64,000 nucleotides of DNA from Hirsutella rhossiliensis (lineage: Eukaryota > Ascomycota > Sordariomycetes > Hypocreales > Ophiocordycipitaceae): positions 3,162,001 to 3,226,000 of the forward strand of contig NW_025408673.1 in the NCBI RefSeq assembly GCF_020360975.1, written 5' to 3'. Position numbers and translations under genes: made by a program. Below are positions 1-10,369 of this stretch, one piece after another. A model generated the notes under the pieces. That model ran no database searches and was not told the origin of the DNA. It saw nothing but the letters and a program-made list of their open reading frames with translations. Within the stretch, counting starts at the first letter, position 1; the number at the start of each line of letters is the position of its first letter.

Positions 1-1880
1 GCAGTCGCACCTATCGGTCTCCAAGCGTCCCCGCCCGGACCGTCCTCGACCGGCGTCTCCAAGGCGCCACGCGGTCCGTGGGCTTCCTGCGCCGGGCTCG
101 CGCCCCTGCTCCGCGCGGTCCTCCAGCAGCTGACTCCATCGCGATACTGGCTGCCACTACCTTTATAAACCTCTCATCTACCTCGTGCTGCTATGCCCTG
201 ACGTGGAGCCTCGTGAGTCGGACGTCGACGTATACGTCCTTTCCTGGGCTGCTCGTCTTGCGCTTATGTTGCTACTCGGCATGCAGCTTATGCGTAACGG
301 ACACTTTACATTTACAATGACCTATGTACTCTATATAGAGCTCCGTAGTACGTCTATAAGCATGCTGCTGCTCTTCACATTATACCGGCGCCGACTTTCC
401 ATTAAGCCTACCGGGAACTGCCTGCTGCTATCGCATGCAACGGCCTAGGCCGGTCTTTACATGTAAGTCGCTACGGCACCTTCCTCTTACTCGTGCTTTA
501 CATTCTACGCTCTCCTTGTTATCTGGAGCTATGTCGCTAAGCGCCTTGGTTCGAGGTTAGATGCTTGCATACTGGCTTTTAACCCCATGTCTTAAACGTG
601 TCGCCAATGAAGCTGCCCTATTCTGTGACAATATGGCTTCCCGTATGTCGGTTGTCTTAAAAACCCTCTATCCCTAAGCAGACCGCCTTTTGCCCTTTTC
701 CCTCGCTTCTCATAGCATTCTCTAGACAACGCTCTTTCCATGTTCTCCTAACCGCTAAAATTTTCCCGTGTTTCCGTTAATATCTATGCTCGTGTTCTGT
801 AGGGCGCCCCTGGCCCTTCACTTCCCCGCCGGTTTCTTCCAACGATACAAAAATAGGAAGAGTTCCTGCTCCTATTCTGCCCCGCTTAAACGATTCAAAA
901 CGGCAGCGTCGCTCTTACGCTATACAACCTCGCCATGTCTTCGTCCCCGTCTTCGGCCGCCTCTCCGCCGCATCTGAAGAGGCCCCTTAGTACTGGCAAG
1001 AGCGTCGACGGTGACATGTCTATGATGTTCTTCGCCCAGCCCGACTGCCCTCGAGGTTCGCCCACTAAGACGAGCACCGCATCAAGGACCTTAACGCCGA
1101 AGGCTATCGCCCGTGTCTTCCTGCCCGTCCCCTCGTAGCTGCTCCCGGCCGAGTACGCGCCCTCCGCGCGGAGCCGGATGCCGCCGACCCGGCTGTCTCT
1201 CTCTCTTTAGCCTAGGTAAACCTCTCGATTTACGGCCAGCCGGTCGTCGACCCCGACCGGTCCGAGCATCGGTTCTTCGTTAACAGCCACGTCCACTCCC
1301 ATGCCCTCCCTGGGGTCGAGTGCCGCGACGGTCTCCACGCCGGCCCGGGCGATACCGTCGTCTACAATTCCCACGCTCGTCGTCCGCGACCACGGCTACC
1401 ATCCATGCCCCCGCCCTGTATGTGTCTCTCCCGCCGCGTCGCTGACTTCTCCTTGTGGCGTCCTCCCGCGCTCCTTGGCCTCCCGACGGCCACTTCCCCT
1501 CGGCCCCTCCCGTCGTCTCCTTCCACGGCGTCGTCGCCGGCGCCGGCCTCTCCCTCTTGCGACGGGACCTCCAGCCCGGTCTCGACGCCGTCCGTCTCCG
1601 CTGCCGGCCGGGTAGTCGACCGTGTCTTCGTTCCTCAAGGCTTTTGTGCGCAACCCAGGGGGTTGCCTTACCTCGTTTATTATTGAATAGACGGAATGTG
1701 TTGTTGGTTTGAAATATGTATGGAATCAATTTGATTGGCTGGTCTTCTAGCTTGAGCTTCGAGTTAATGTAGGGAATCAGTGAATTATTGGCCCTTCCTA
1801 TGATTCGGTCCATCCACTCCATGCCGGGGAATCGCATAGCTCCAACCAACATCCTATCCCAACTGTCAGTGACTTCCAAG
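1..1880. other. C/T-rich region without a recognisable gene
   Basis: No family could be recognised in any frame. The first 1000 bases are pyrimidine-rich with many stops. From about 1230 to 1690 all frames stay open because the sequence is very GC-rich, giving Ser/Pro/Arg-rich low-complexity translations that are probably not real proteins. On the minus strand at 1838-1864 a short peptide SWDRMLVGA resembles the SWDRMLLGA of the hAT transposase fragment near 9170, so a small hAT remnant may lie just upstream of the sulfatase-like gene. An old, mutated transposon is a possible origin for the whole stretch, but nothing here proves it. Confidence 0.4.
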
Positions 1881-1910
1881 GCAAATCAGCACCCTTGCGA
1901 CATACGTACA

Positions 1911-3839
1911 ATGTTGCGCACATGGAGCAAGTTGGGGAACCATTCACTGCGCATGCCTGCCTTGCGATTCATCTCCGCAGCGCTCCTCGTGCTCGCCTTC
2001 TCCGCCGCTTCCGTCCATTTCTACCTGCTTTCGCTGACGGGCGGCGACCTCGAATGGATCAAGCAGCACATGGGCACGCTCGGCGTCGAGCTTGTGCTCA
2101 GCGTGCTGCTGTACAGCGCCGCCATCACGCTCGTCTACACGCTGCGGCTGCCGAGGGCCTGGCGGCTCGTGCTCGGCGTTATTCTTGTGGTCAAGCTGGC
2201 GCTGGTGCGCGCAGCCGACCGGGGCGAGTCCTTCGCCCGGCACGGCAACTACAACATGATCCTCTTCGTCGTCCTCGCCGTGCCGCTGAACCTCGTGGTG
2301 TTCGCCACGGTCCTGCTTTACCGGAGCACGCGGCATTTCTGGCGCATCGCCGGCGCCTTCGTCGTCTCGCTGCTGCTGCTCACCAGCGTGTCGCTCGTCC
2401 GTCAGAGAGCGCGCTGGAGAGCCGGATTCCTCGGGCGCGGCTACCAGCCCGATGCGGCGGCGTGTCGGTTCCCCGAGCCAAACTGGCCTTTTATTGACCT
2501 ACTGCCTGCGGGAGCCCAGAATTTCTGGACAGGCTCCCAGAGCTGTCCCTTGCCGTCCATCGACTTCGATGCGCGGCTCACGCAGCACGACGCCCTCCTG
2601 ACCATCGACGGATGCCCGCCGGGCCTGCCGGTTTCATATGACGTGCTGCCCGACACGCGCAGCTGGCCCGCGTCTGAGAAGAAAGAGTATGTATTGAACC
2701 GGATGATTGTCCAGCGCACGGTGCGGCGCGAGTATACCGGCCGGGTGCGCCTCGACGTGCGGTCGACCGAGACGGTCATTGCGAGATGCGGCCACGAGGA
2801 GAAGCTGCTGCTGCGCGTCGCCCGCACGCTGCCGCCGGCGCGCGTGAGCCAAGGACGGACCGAGACGCAGCGGCCCAACATACTGCTACTCTCCTTCGAC
2901 GCCGTGTCCCGCCGGGGCTTTCACCGGCGGCTGCGGCGCACATCCAAGCTGTTGGAGGAGCTGCACGAGCCTGGCCGGCGTCAGCTCTACCAGTTTTCCC
3001 GCTCGCACGCCGTCGGCTTCAACACCGACGACAACAGCCGCAGTATGTACACGGGAACAATACGGCGCAGCGGCGTCGACCCTGTCTGGCAGCAGTTTCG
3101 CGACGCCGGCTACGTCGTTGCCCACACCGACACCTCGTGCCAGGATTGGTCGTCCCAGTATGAGGACCGCAACACGTCCATAACGGCCGTGGACCATGAG
3201 ATGCTCGGGCCGGCATGCTGGCCGCCTTACTTTGCGCTCCGAAGTAACCCATATGGCAACTTCAACGGGCCCTTCAGCATTAGGCGCCGCTGCGCCTTCG
3301 GAGACTACGTGCACGCCTGGAACTTTGATTTCACCCGCCGAGTCCGCGACGCGTACCCCGACTGGCCCTCGCTGCTCTCAGTCAACTTCATCGAGGGACA
3401 CGAGGGAACCGGCGAGGTCCTCGCCACCGTCGACCGTCAGCTGCACGACTTTCTCGCCGAGCTCCGCGATGACGGCTCCCTCGACAACACCATCGTGCTC
3501 TTCTTCGCCGACCATGGCCTGCACATGGGCCTCAATTTCCTCTTCACGCAAAATGGCCGCATCGAGCACCAGAACCCAGTGCTGCACATACTCCTGCCCG
3601 CACATGTTGCGTTACGGCTGCACGCCAAAGACGGCAGCGACGGGCTCTTGGCGAATGAGCAGGCGCTCGTCACGCACTACAACACGCACTGCACACTGCG
3701 AGTGCTGGCCGACATGGAGCAGTGGCCTCCGTCGCGTGACTCCCCGTACTGGGACATGTCGCTGTTCGAGCCGCAGCCGCGGAATCTCACGTGCGAGGCG
3801 GCCGGTATCAGGTCGATATATTGCCAATGCGAGGAATAG
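1911..3839 (+). CDS. membrane-anchored sulfatase-like protein (alkaline-phosphatase superfamily)
   Basis: The open frame begins at 1788, but its first 41 codons overlap possible transposon sequence, so the Met at 1911 (or the next at 1953, just before the first membrane segment) is the better start; the protein is about 630-640 aa. About five hydrophobic segments fill the first 170 residues (FISAALLVLAFSAASVHFYL, LVLSVLLYSAAITLVYTL, LVLGVILVVKLALV, ILFVVLAVPLNLVVFATVLL and AFVVSLLLLTSVSL). A large C-terminal domain follows with NILLLSFDAVSRRGF (metal/nucleophile region) and FFADHGLHMG (second metal site), the hallmarks of sulfatase-like hydrolases. This arrangement is known for DUF229-type and LTA-synthase-like proteins. 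The catalytic domain probably faces the outside or the secretory lumen. Substrate unknown. The frame is intact, there is no intron, and the GC-rich codon use fits a working host gene. Confidence 0.8.
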   Translation: MLRTWSKLGNHSLRMPALRFISAALLVLAFSAASVHFYLLSLTGGDLEWIKQHMGTLGVELVLSVLLYSAAITLVYTLRLPRAWRLVLGVILVVKLALVRAADRGESFARHGNYNMILFVVLAVPLNLVVFATVLLYRSTRHFWRIAGAFVVSLLLLTSVSLVRQRARWRAGFLGRGYQPDAAACRFPEPNWPFIDLLPAGAQNFWTGSQSCPLPSIDFDARLTQHDALLTIDGCPPGLPVSYDVLPDTRSWPASEKKEYVLNRMIVQRTVRREYTGRVRLDVRSTETVIARCGHEEKLLLRVARTLPPARVSQGRTETQRPNILLLSFDAVSRRGFHRRLRRTSKLLEELHEPGRRQLYQFSRSHAVGFNTDDNSRSMYTGTIRRSGVDPVWQQFRDAGYVVAHTDTSCQDWSSQYEDRNTSITAVDHEMLGPACWPPYFALRSNPYGNFNGPFSIRRRCAFGDYVHAWNFDFTRRVRDAYPDWPSLLSVNFIEGHEGTGEVLATVDRQLHDFLAELRDDGSLDNTIVLFFADHGLHMGLNFLFTQNGRIEHQNPVLHILLPAHVALRLHAKDGSDGLLANEQALVTHYNTHCTLRVLADMEQWPPSRDSPYWDMSLFEPQPRNLTCEAAGIRSIYCQCEE

Positions 3840-4240
3840 ATGCCAGCAAGCCCCTTGCGGTCGTTTGGCTCACATGTGAATTACATGTATAAGCGATCGT
3901 TAGCCGTTATATGTACATAGTATTGATTTCAACCCATCACCCTGTCGTCTTCGCCTCGCTCTCTGCATGTGTGACGGGTTGGCAGCTAGCACATCTTTTG
4001 CTCTTGGGAGACATGTGAAGGCACCACCGCCACAGGGCTTACCACTACGGCACGATGAGTGCGGGAAGTTGGCATATGTCCCATCGAGTCAGGCCTGATA
4101 CGCAACACTGAGTCCATGTTAAACCCCATTATTTATCTGCCAACTGGTCGTGTACTTGACAGCGACGAGCACTCGTCCTATTTGTAGCCTATTGCCTACA
4201 TATATTGCCTACATATATTGCCTGGCAATAAGTTGTACGC
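3840..4240. other. intergenic region between convergent genes
   Basis: This stretch separates the 3' ends of the sulfatase-like gene and the small secreted protein gene, which point toward each other. No coding signal was seen. Its only structure is the short tandem repeat at 4191-4223. Confidence 0.5.
4191..4223. repeat. 13-bp tandem repeat
   Basis: The unit ATTGCCTACATAT occurs twice in a row and is followed by a partial third copy (ATTGCCTGG). It sits just past the stop codon of the small secreted protein gene, in its likely 3' untranslated region. Confidence 0.8.
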
Positions 4241-4549
4241 CTACAAGAATGCCAGTCCGGCGGCGATGGCCATTCCGATAATGGGTGCCATATTCCCAGC
4301 GGCTGTCGGCATGGCGGAGGACATGGATGTTGCCATGTCTTCCTTTCCGGCTCGTGCCGGGGCTGCCACTCCCCTTGCGCCTATCTCCCTCTCCCCAATC
4401 GCCCTCTCCTCAATCGCCCTCTCGTAGCTGCGCCTAATCGAGGTGTCAGCTAACAAGAAGCGATCTAGAGGTCTCGGCGTAACGGACTGTTCTATGGCAA
4501 GCGCGCTGGCAAACATGCCAAGGGCGACCAAGGCTTGCATGAGCTTCAT
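4241..4549 (-). CDS. small secreted protein, probably GPI-anchored
   Basis: The 102-aa protein has a clear signal peptide (KLMQALVALGMFASALA, residues 2-18). A polar middle contains a degenerate RAIEE/RAIGE/REIGA repeat (residues about 44-59). The end is a small-residue stretch followed by a hydrophobic tail (IIGMAIAAGLAFL), as expected for GPI-anchor addition. It has no cysteine. No family was recognised; fungal cell-surface and effector-like proteins often have this layout. A TATA box lies just upstream on the same strand. It is so close to the first ATG (about 22 bases) that translation may start at Met4 (4540), which keeps the signal peptide. The frame is intact. Confidence 0.7.
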   Translation of the reverse strand: MKLMQALVALGMFASALAIEQSVTPRPLDRFLLADTSIRRSYERAIEERAIGEREIGARGVAAPARAGKEDMATSMSSAMPTAAGNMAPIIGMAIAAGLAFL

Positions 4550-4570
4550 GGCGTATAATAAATGTTGCGG

Positions 4571-4580
4571 TTATTTATAC
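4571..4580 (-). promoter_or_regulatory. TATA box of the small secreted protein gene
   Basis: The minus strand reads GTATAAATAA, a strong TATA element, 22-31 bases upstream of the first ATG at 4549. Transcription would start very near that ATG, giving an unusually short leader or use of Met4. Confidence 0.55.
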
Positions 4581-5029
4581 CGGCTAGGCTGCAACCCTCA
4601 TCAGTTATGCTGGTTCGATCCATAAATGGCCTGTCGGAAGCGACAGATACGCACCGGAGCACAAGCGTCTGTCTGCTTATAGTCGTCTCAGAGGTTGCGT
4701 GTACGTCCCTAGGTAAGATTGATCCTCGACTCTTATATGGCGAGTTAGAAGCAAGTGGCACTACTTATAGGTTTAATTACGAGCTGGTTACACCGAGGTG
4801 AATAGTTTCGCTTTGACGGCGTCAATTGCTAGCTCGCGTTGGAACGAAACTGCAAACGGCATAGAGCTGTCGAGTTAGTTTACTGTACATGTATGTACGT
4901 AAGTGGCTGTAGGCTACGTGTAAGTTATAAAGTCAATTTCCTATGGAAACGGCCATTGAACTGCAAACGGCTTGGGCTGCAGAGAGGGGGGGTATAGTCA
5001 GTCTACAAGTCGGTTAGGAGCAGAGGGCG

Positions 5030-5600
5030 CCCTGCTGCCAATGAGCCTCATCATTTCAATACCCGGCTGCAGAGAAGCAAGAAGAGAAGAGCGATTCCGA
5101 ACCCGAACAGACGGTTCATGACTCTCAGTGAAGCCTTGGTGGCTCAGGAAGCCATTCCTCAAAATAGAAGTCAAGAAATGCCCGTTGTGCTGAATTCTGA
5201 GACCGAAGAGGAGGAGGTCTCAGAGACGGAGACAGCTTCAGTGATCGAAATCAAGGCGGCACCTGAGGCCCTTTTTGTCACCACTAGATGTGGGAGAGTG
5301 GTAAAAAAGCGCCGGTATAGATAGGGGCGTTCATTTCTCTACAGAATGATACTGTCAGAGGGAGCAGACTGACAGTCTAATCCGCACATGTATAAACTCT
5401 GGTGAAAGAGGCAGGTCAGACACAGGGACTTGAGTCAGGTATCGATACAGTAGAGGAACATTGCCCTAATCGGGATACACGGGAATTGGCACTGATTCAG
5501 GGCCTCCACGGGTCCCAGATAGGTATCTATTCGTATAAATACCCCCTCAATGTCGCACAGATAGATAGAAAACATGCATCATCGTTTGGACTCAATTGTG
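5030..5600 (+). mobile_element. possible 3' end of an LTR retrotransposon (polyprotein tail and LTR)
   Basis: A 68-aa open frame at 5118-5324 is acidic in the middle and ends VTTRCGRVVKKRRYR, like the basic TRSGR-type tails that close many fungal LTR-retrotransposon polyproteins. About 30 bases later a sequence starting TGTCAGAGGGAGCAGACTGACA (5353 onward) could open a 3' LTR; it holds a good TATA element (TATAAATACCCCC at 5534). No second LTR or target duplication was found, so the boundaries are approximate and the call is an inference. No homology search was possible. Confidence 0.35.
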
Positions 5601-6182
5601 CCTGCCCTTATCCTTCCGCCCGCGCTCTCAGCTTGCTGAGAGATACCATTTTCATGTTTTTTATTCTTAAGTTCTGGTCACATTTCATGTACCCGTGCCA
5701 CGCCCCACTTATTTTCGCGTTCGTTCCTCACCAGCTCCATAAGCTGGTGCTGACGGTACAACGAGAAATCATGCTTCGATATGCTCGCGGAAAGATGGGA
5801 AACCTGTCTTTCTTCCTAGGAGGCAAGGCAGAGTCAGACGACGACAAGTGGCAGCCCGATATGGGGGCTGTACGGGCGACAATACAGTTCGCGTTGGCAA
5901 CGAAACGTTTCAGTATGGACCGACGAGGGACCATGTACTGATCAAGGGATAATCATACTAACACAACAGCCTTCAACTTGGCAGACCGCGCTTCAGTCGC
6001 TGAAGGTAGGACGCTGAACACTTGGAGAAACTGACCTTCAAGTAGGCCTGTCATGTCACAGCGAACGAGGCTGGAAACAGATGAAAAGAAGCGTGGGGCT
6101 TCAGGTGCGATGGAACCATGTACAGTAGGTACGTAGCTTAGCGTAGTGGCTCTATGGGGGAACCCTCCGGGCGCAATACAAA

Positions 6183-6243
6183 ATAATAATAATAATAAGC
6201 TGGTGCTGGACACCGCAATAGCCAGTACACCGCAATAGCCAGA
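6183..6243. repeat. AAT microsatellite plus 16-bp duplicated motif
   Basis: A run of AAT triplets (6183-6198) is followed by two copies of ACACCGCAATAGCCAG at 6210-6225 and 6228-6243. They lie about 180 bases beyond the stop of the pogo-like transposase and may be near the end of that element, but no matching inverted repeat was found on the other side. Confidence 0.6.
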
Positions 6244-6419
6244 TATTTGACTCTTCCAACTAGAATCGCTTCAACCATCGCGTTCCGCGCTCAGAATCAC
6301 AAATTTCCGCTCGTCGCAGCCTTCCAGATGCTCTCCATTGACGTGTCTTTTTTGCTGCGTCTTCAAACCACCGCCTGCGCACGCTGCGTGCCTTCATCTC
6401 TGCGGCCTCGACCACCTTT

Positions 6420-7840
6420 CTAGCTTTGGCGACCTGGTCTTCTTTTCTGCACCATTTCTCGTCCTTGAGCGACCGTCAACACCCCCCCCGATTGCAATTG
6501 CGCATTCTTCACACTTTTTCGTTGTTGTTGCATACGTTCGGCCAATTTTGCCCTTCCCAGATCCCTTTTGGTCTGCACCAATTCGGTGGCCAGAGATAGG
6601 GAACCCCGGATAAAGCGACCCAAATCGCGAGAAAACTCGGGATTTAGATCTTCATCCTCTTGCAATACTGTTTCTAGCCGATCTGCTACTTTATTTATTT
6701 GCCTAAGAGTTAATGGCGTCTCGAATGGTGAAGAAAATGGTTCTGAACGAGGGGGAGGAGTGGGCGTCCTTTGCATCTGACGAGCTTGCAATATCTCCAG
6801 CACCACTTGCGGATTGAGAGGCCATATTCCCGTTTTCCGGAACGCGGATTGAATTGTACTCGATTTGAAGGCTTGCGATCGTTCTTGGTGAATGCAAGAT
6901 AGAAACTCGAGCTTCGTGATATTGACAAGGCCGTCTCGAACCATCACGTCCAGTGCTTTGGCGTGATAGTGCTTCAGTGGCTGAAAACCCACCACATCGA
7001 GGGGCTGGAGTATATGCGTGAGGTTTGGAGGCATACCAAAGGGAATAATGTCATGTTGGTCGCAATACTGAATGAACTGCCTTGTGTGGTGGGAGCCGTG
7101 GCCATCGAGAATTAACAAGCGCTTCGAGCTTCTCGAGGTCTTTGTCGAATGTTTGTCAAAATGATGAAGCCATTCCAAGCTGATTTCGTCGTTTGAGTAA
7201 CCGCTCGACGTGGGTCGGATGGCCGTGTCGGGGTCTAGTCCCGGTATTTGATACCATGAAGTCATATGCATCTGTCCAGACAGGATCAAGAAAGGTGGAA
7301 TGGACTCTCCGCTTGCTGAGATTGCCTCGATGTCAGTGGCAGATTCTCTGTTCTCGGGGATACCAAAATAATGAGCTCGCTTTCTTTTGGTGACAATTAG
7401 CTGATCCTTGCCAACTCCAATGCGAAATCCTGTCTCGTCCATATTCCAGATATCCTCAGGTGGTATGCCCTTCTCTTGGATGACTTGCTGGAGATTTTGG
7501 AAATAATGGGTGACTCTTGTGAGGTCCTCCGATGCCTGACGCTCCGAGTGGAGCTTTTTTTGGATCTTCTTGAAGTAACCGTGACGCTTTAGAAAGCGAG
7601 AGGTCCACTTGCTGCCGATAACTAAATCGGCTTGACCGGATCGCTCACGCAGAATATTATTTGCCGCATCGGTGACGAACTCAGGACGCACCGCAAGGTT
7701 AACCTTATCAAGGCGATCGATGTAGCGACATAATGCTGCCTCTTCTGGGCTCGATAACTTCATGTTCGTGGCTGGTCGGCCTACCTTAGGAGGACGGCCT
7801 TCGAGGCGGTAACGCACTGGGTTACCCTCTGTCCCAGAGT
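6420..7840 (-). pseudogene. pogo/Fot1-like (Tc1/mariner superfamily) transposase, 5'-truncated
   Basis: The frame of about 470 aa holds the end of the psq-type helix-turn-helix (RYRLEGRPPKVGRP), a CENP-B/Tc5-type helix-turn-helix (WTSRFLKRHGYFKKIQ), and a complete DDE_1 catalytic domain with WNMDETGF (first Asp), LLILDGHGSHHT (second Asp) and ILQPLDVVGFQPLKHYH (third Asp region). The C-terminal tail is charged. No ATG exists at the right place: the frame runs upstream to a TAA near 7840, so roughly the first 40-50 residues of the DNA-binding domain are missing. The missing side is joined head-to-head to a different pogo fragment on the plus strand. The catalytic part shows no stop or frameshift. 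Terminal inverted repeats were not found. Confidence 0.85.
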
Positions 7841-7855
7841 CAAATCCGCGCCTGC

Positions 7856-8055
7856 GTGGTTACCGTCCTGAAACAACAAGGCTGCGACTCAAGATTGGGA
7901 CGTCATTGGGTAGAAAAGTTCATTCAACGCCATCCGGAACTTAGAAGCAAGGTCGGTAGGCGTCAGGAAGCCAACAGATTCGACTCATTTACTCCCAAAG
8001 TAGTGCACTGGTACTTTGACGTCAGGGAGACAGAGTACGGGTGGATCAAGCCGGA
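7856..8055 (+). pseudogene. fragment of a second pogo-like transposase (CENP-B-type HTH)
   Basis: The translation includes LGRHWVEKFIQRHPELRSK, followed by a basic linker and VVHWYFDVRETEYGWIKPEN, the typical second helix-turn-helix and pre-catalytic segment of fungal Fot1/pogo transposases. The reading then runs straight into a LINE ORF1 fragment, so the catalytic domain is gone. The orientation is opposite to the neighbouring transposase at 6420-7840, so the two are separate elements joined by rearrangement. Confidence 0.7.
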
Positions 8056-8325
8056 GAACACCGTCCGCGCATTCAGCACCGCCTTTGACCGGATGGCCGC
8101 CCAGTTCACCTCGGGTCACGCGCTCAACTTCGCCAAGGACTTCTCGCGCGGCTTCTTCAGCCACTGTGACGACGCGCTCAACGGCGCACGCCGACACGCG
8201 CGGGCAAGAACGCCACGGAAGAGACGGGGTGGCTGCCGCAGCGACTTACGCCGCTATGACCCAGAAAGGGATGGCGCAGCCAGGGGGCCCGCCCTGCCGG
8301 CCCGCCCTGACCCACAACCTCGGTA
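8056..8325 (+). mobile_element. LINE ORF1 fragment (copy 1)
   Basis: The sequence is closely similar to 10590-10800 (same order of blocks, mostly identical by eye), the start of the longer LINE remnant. Translation gives AFDRMAAQFTSGHALNFAKD and then shifts frame. The fragment is fused to a pogo fragment on its left and ends in unrelated sequence. Confidence 0.65.
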
Positions 8326-8401
8326 CCGCCGCTCTTTCCAGTTTATCTTCCTTTCGAGGCTCAACATAGGATTTTGGTACATCTTCAAATCTTTTGGCGT
8401 C

Positions 8402-8690
8402 CTCTTGCTATAATTTCGGGAATCAAAAGATGCATCAAGTCTTGCAACAGCGTTGGTGGGATTGCGCCGAGTCGGTGGAGCTGAATCGTTGGACCGAGGA
8501 ATTCACAAAGACAAAGCCTTTTTCCGGCTGCCCAGCCAGGTCAGAAGCCGCTCGATCAGCTTTTCCGCTCTATCGCCAACATTCGGCATTCTGCAGTTCA
8601 TCGGATCCGTGTCAGCGCGAAAAGCATCGAAAAGTTCCTCCTCGATTCTGAGGCTTTCGCCATGCTGCAGGAACTTGATGTTATAGGCAC
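8402..8690 (+). pseudogene. broken fragment of an unidentified fungal gene
   Basis: Reading across two frames gives a plausible protein piece: PSQVRSR, then NIRHSAVHRIRVSARK, then a segment ending SEAFAMLQELDVIGTE. The change of frame around 8560-8640 shows it is broken. The AVHR-containing helix looks like the C-terminal part of fungal proteins of unknown function, recalled only loosely. It has no complete start or stop. Confidence 0.35.
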
Positions 8691-8740
8691 AGAGACCCGA
8701 CGTTGACGACTACGAAACTGTTGGCTAGTATAGGCACCGC

Positions 8741-8975
8741 TGTTAGTAGGTCACCTGAAGGATCAAGGGAGGGCCACCTGAAGGATCATTATGAGGCCAT
8801 GTATCGGGGACCCATAAAGACCTCACGTATGGGGCCAGTCTGGTGCCTATGTAAGTCACCTGAGGGTCCCTCTGACTACGGCATAAATAGGGCCCTGTGG
8901 CTGATTCTTTCTAGCTAGATCATGCATCTTTATCCCTTCTTGTGCTGCCCCTACCTCATGAGTACCAGAATAACA
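8741..8975 (+). repeat. probable solo LTR
   Basis: The 235-bp segment begins TGTTAG and ends ATAACA (short inverted TGTTA/TAACA ends). It contains a TATA-like CATAAATAGGG near its 3' third and an internal duplicated block, TCACCTGAAGGATCA / CCACCTGAAGGATCA. These are LTR features. No 5-bp target duplication was found (ACCGC on the left, GTCTA on the right), so it may be rearranged. It separates two unrelated fragments. Confidence 0.45.
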
Positions 8976-8989
8976 GTCTATCGACAGAA

Positions 8990-9330
8990 ACCTACACCTC
9001 TCAGTAGGGCGCCCATTCCAATTGACGGCTCCCACTTTGCCTGGTGGCTCCACGATGAACAGCAGCGGCGCTTTCCTCGATTGTCAAAGGTGGCAATAGA
9101 CATTCTCTCATTACCCGCCATGTCTGCTGATCCCGAGCGTACATTTTCCGGAGCACGGCATACGATTTCATGGGATCGAATGCTCCTTGGAGCACCGACA
9201 ATTAAAAGGGGGAGTGCTTAAAGAGCTGGATTCGCAGCGGCATAACAGCTGGGCTACAGGCAGAGGAGGTCGAACAATATGGGTCCCTGCCAAAGGAGGG
9301 CAGCACCTGTACTCTAGGGGACGACATGGA
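8990..9330 (+). mobile_element. hAT transposase C-terminal fragment
   Basis: The translation HFAWWLHDEQQRRFPRLSKV, followed by AIDILSLPAMSADPERTFSG and RHTISWDRMLLGAPTI, is the hAT dimerisation domain, with the conserved WW, P.LS..A.D.L.LPAMSA..ER.FS and SWDR motifs. A frameshift near 9215 leads into CLKSWIRSGITAGLQAEEVEQYG, the normal hAT ending. Upstream is the probable solo LTR, so the rest of the element is missing. From 9330 to 9450 the sequence is AT-rich with repeated ATACG/CGTATGG motifs and could be the old terminal region. Confidence 0.75.
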
Positions 9331-9525
9331 GCCTTGACATCATTTCCCGTATGGGCAATATATGGTTTTAGTTCACCATACGAGAATAAATCATACACCA
9401 TAAACCATATAGGTCCGTATGGCGTATGGCGTATGATTAAAAGCCTGCCTTAGGTGACCGGCGGTCGTGCGACAGATGATTCTTCTATGGCTGCTGTTGC
9501 AACGGGACCCTGCGTGTCCAGAGGG

Positions 9526-10057
9526 CTACTTCTGTGACCAAATGCCGATGATATTACCCTCAGTGTCGGTAAAGCGCGCAAAGTATCCCATGTCTCCTCC
9601 AATCGCCGTCTTGGGGCTTGTGAATTGGCGCAGTCAGCATATGTCCAAATCGCGACGCACAAGATGACTTGCCACTGCTCTTTTCCGCCATGGGCCACGA
9701 CCTTGGTGAGCGTCTCGCCACAATCGTCGACGCAAAAGGTGGGCAGCGGCGGGAGGATCTCCTTGTCGAGCCGGCCATATTTGACGGCCTGGTAGCCCTC
9801 CATGACGAGGAGGAAGGCCCCGTGGACGGCGCCCTTGTTGAAAAAGTGCATGCTCTGGATGCCGTTGCGCCCGTGGGGAACGCCCTCGGGCTGGCAGACC
9901 CATCCGAAAACATCGCCGTAGAGTTGTTGGGCTCGAGAAACGTCGTGGACGGGGATCTCGAGCCAGCATATCTCGCCCACCTTTGGTTTCTGTGTATCGT
10001 CAGCGAAGGCTTGGCCGGGTGCGGGATCGTGGATGTCGGTACGCTATTGTCATTCAT
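9526..10057 (-). CDS. VOC (glyoxalase/dioxygenase superfamily) protein, three exons
   Basis: Exons are 10043-10057, 9673-9989 and 9526-9616, giving 140 aa, the usual size for this fungal family. Exon 2 opens with KPKVGEICWLEIPVHDVSRA and carries FGW, MHFFNKGAVHGAF and LPTFCVDDC; exon 3 encodes PKTAIGGDMGYFARFTDTEG and the ending NIIGIWSQK, the conserved VOC C-terminus. Intron 1 (9990-10042, 53 nt) is GT-AG with branch GCTGAC. Intron 2 (9617-9672, 56 nt) has a GC donor (GCAAGT), branch GCTGAC and an AAG acceptor, and joins the frame exactly. The family binds a metal and acts on small molecules; the substrate is unknown. It is the only intact host gene in the 5-13 kb transposon graveyard, and it has no frameshift. 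Confidence 0.85.
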
Positions 10058-10369
10058 GGTGACAAGAGGGCCTGTTATCCGTATAGTGAAGCTCTCAAGT
10101 TGGGAGCGAGCTGGGGAGGACGCCTTGGAGACCTGGGCTGGTACTTGTATGCTCCCGAAAGGACTCCGTTTCGTTTCGGGCCAGGTGCGCTGGCGGGGGT
10201 CGCGCCAATCACGGGGCCACCCACAGGACGCCTCCATGTATCGGCGGGTTAGCGTATCGTGAACAAGGCTGCGGGGACTGTGGACCGGCCGACGAGATGC
10301 GTTTTTGCTTGTGCCCCGTGTCACGACGGCTCTTGTTTCGCAGCGCGGCGAGCATGAGGCAGGTATATA

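Noticed and set aside
1280..1880. 199-aa Arg-rich minus-strand ORF and overlapping Pro/Ser-rich plus ORFs
   Set aside because: All frames are open because the DNA is GC-rich; composition is low complexity and no motif is seen.
9560..10324. 254-aa minus ORF covering the VOC gene in another frame
   Set aside because: The spliced VOC gene explains the region with conserved motifs in its own frame; this ORF is a shadow.
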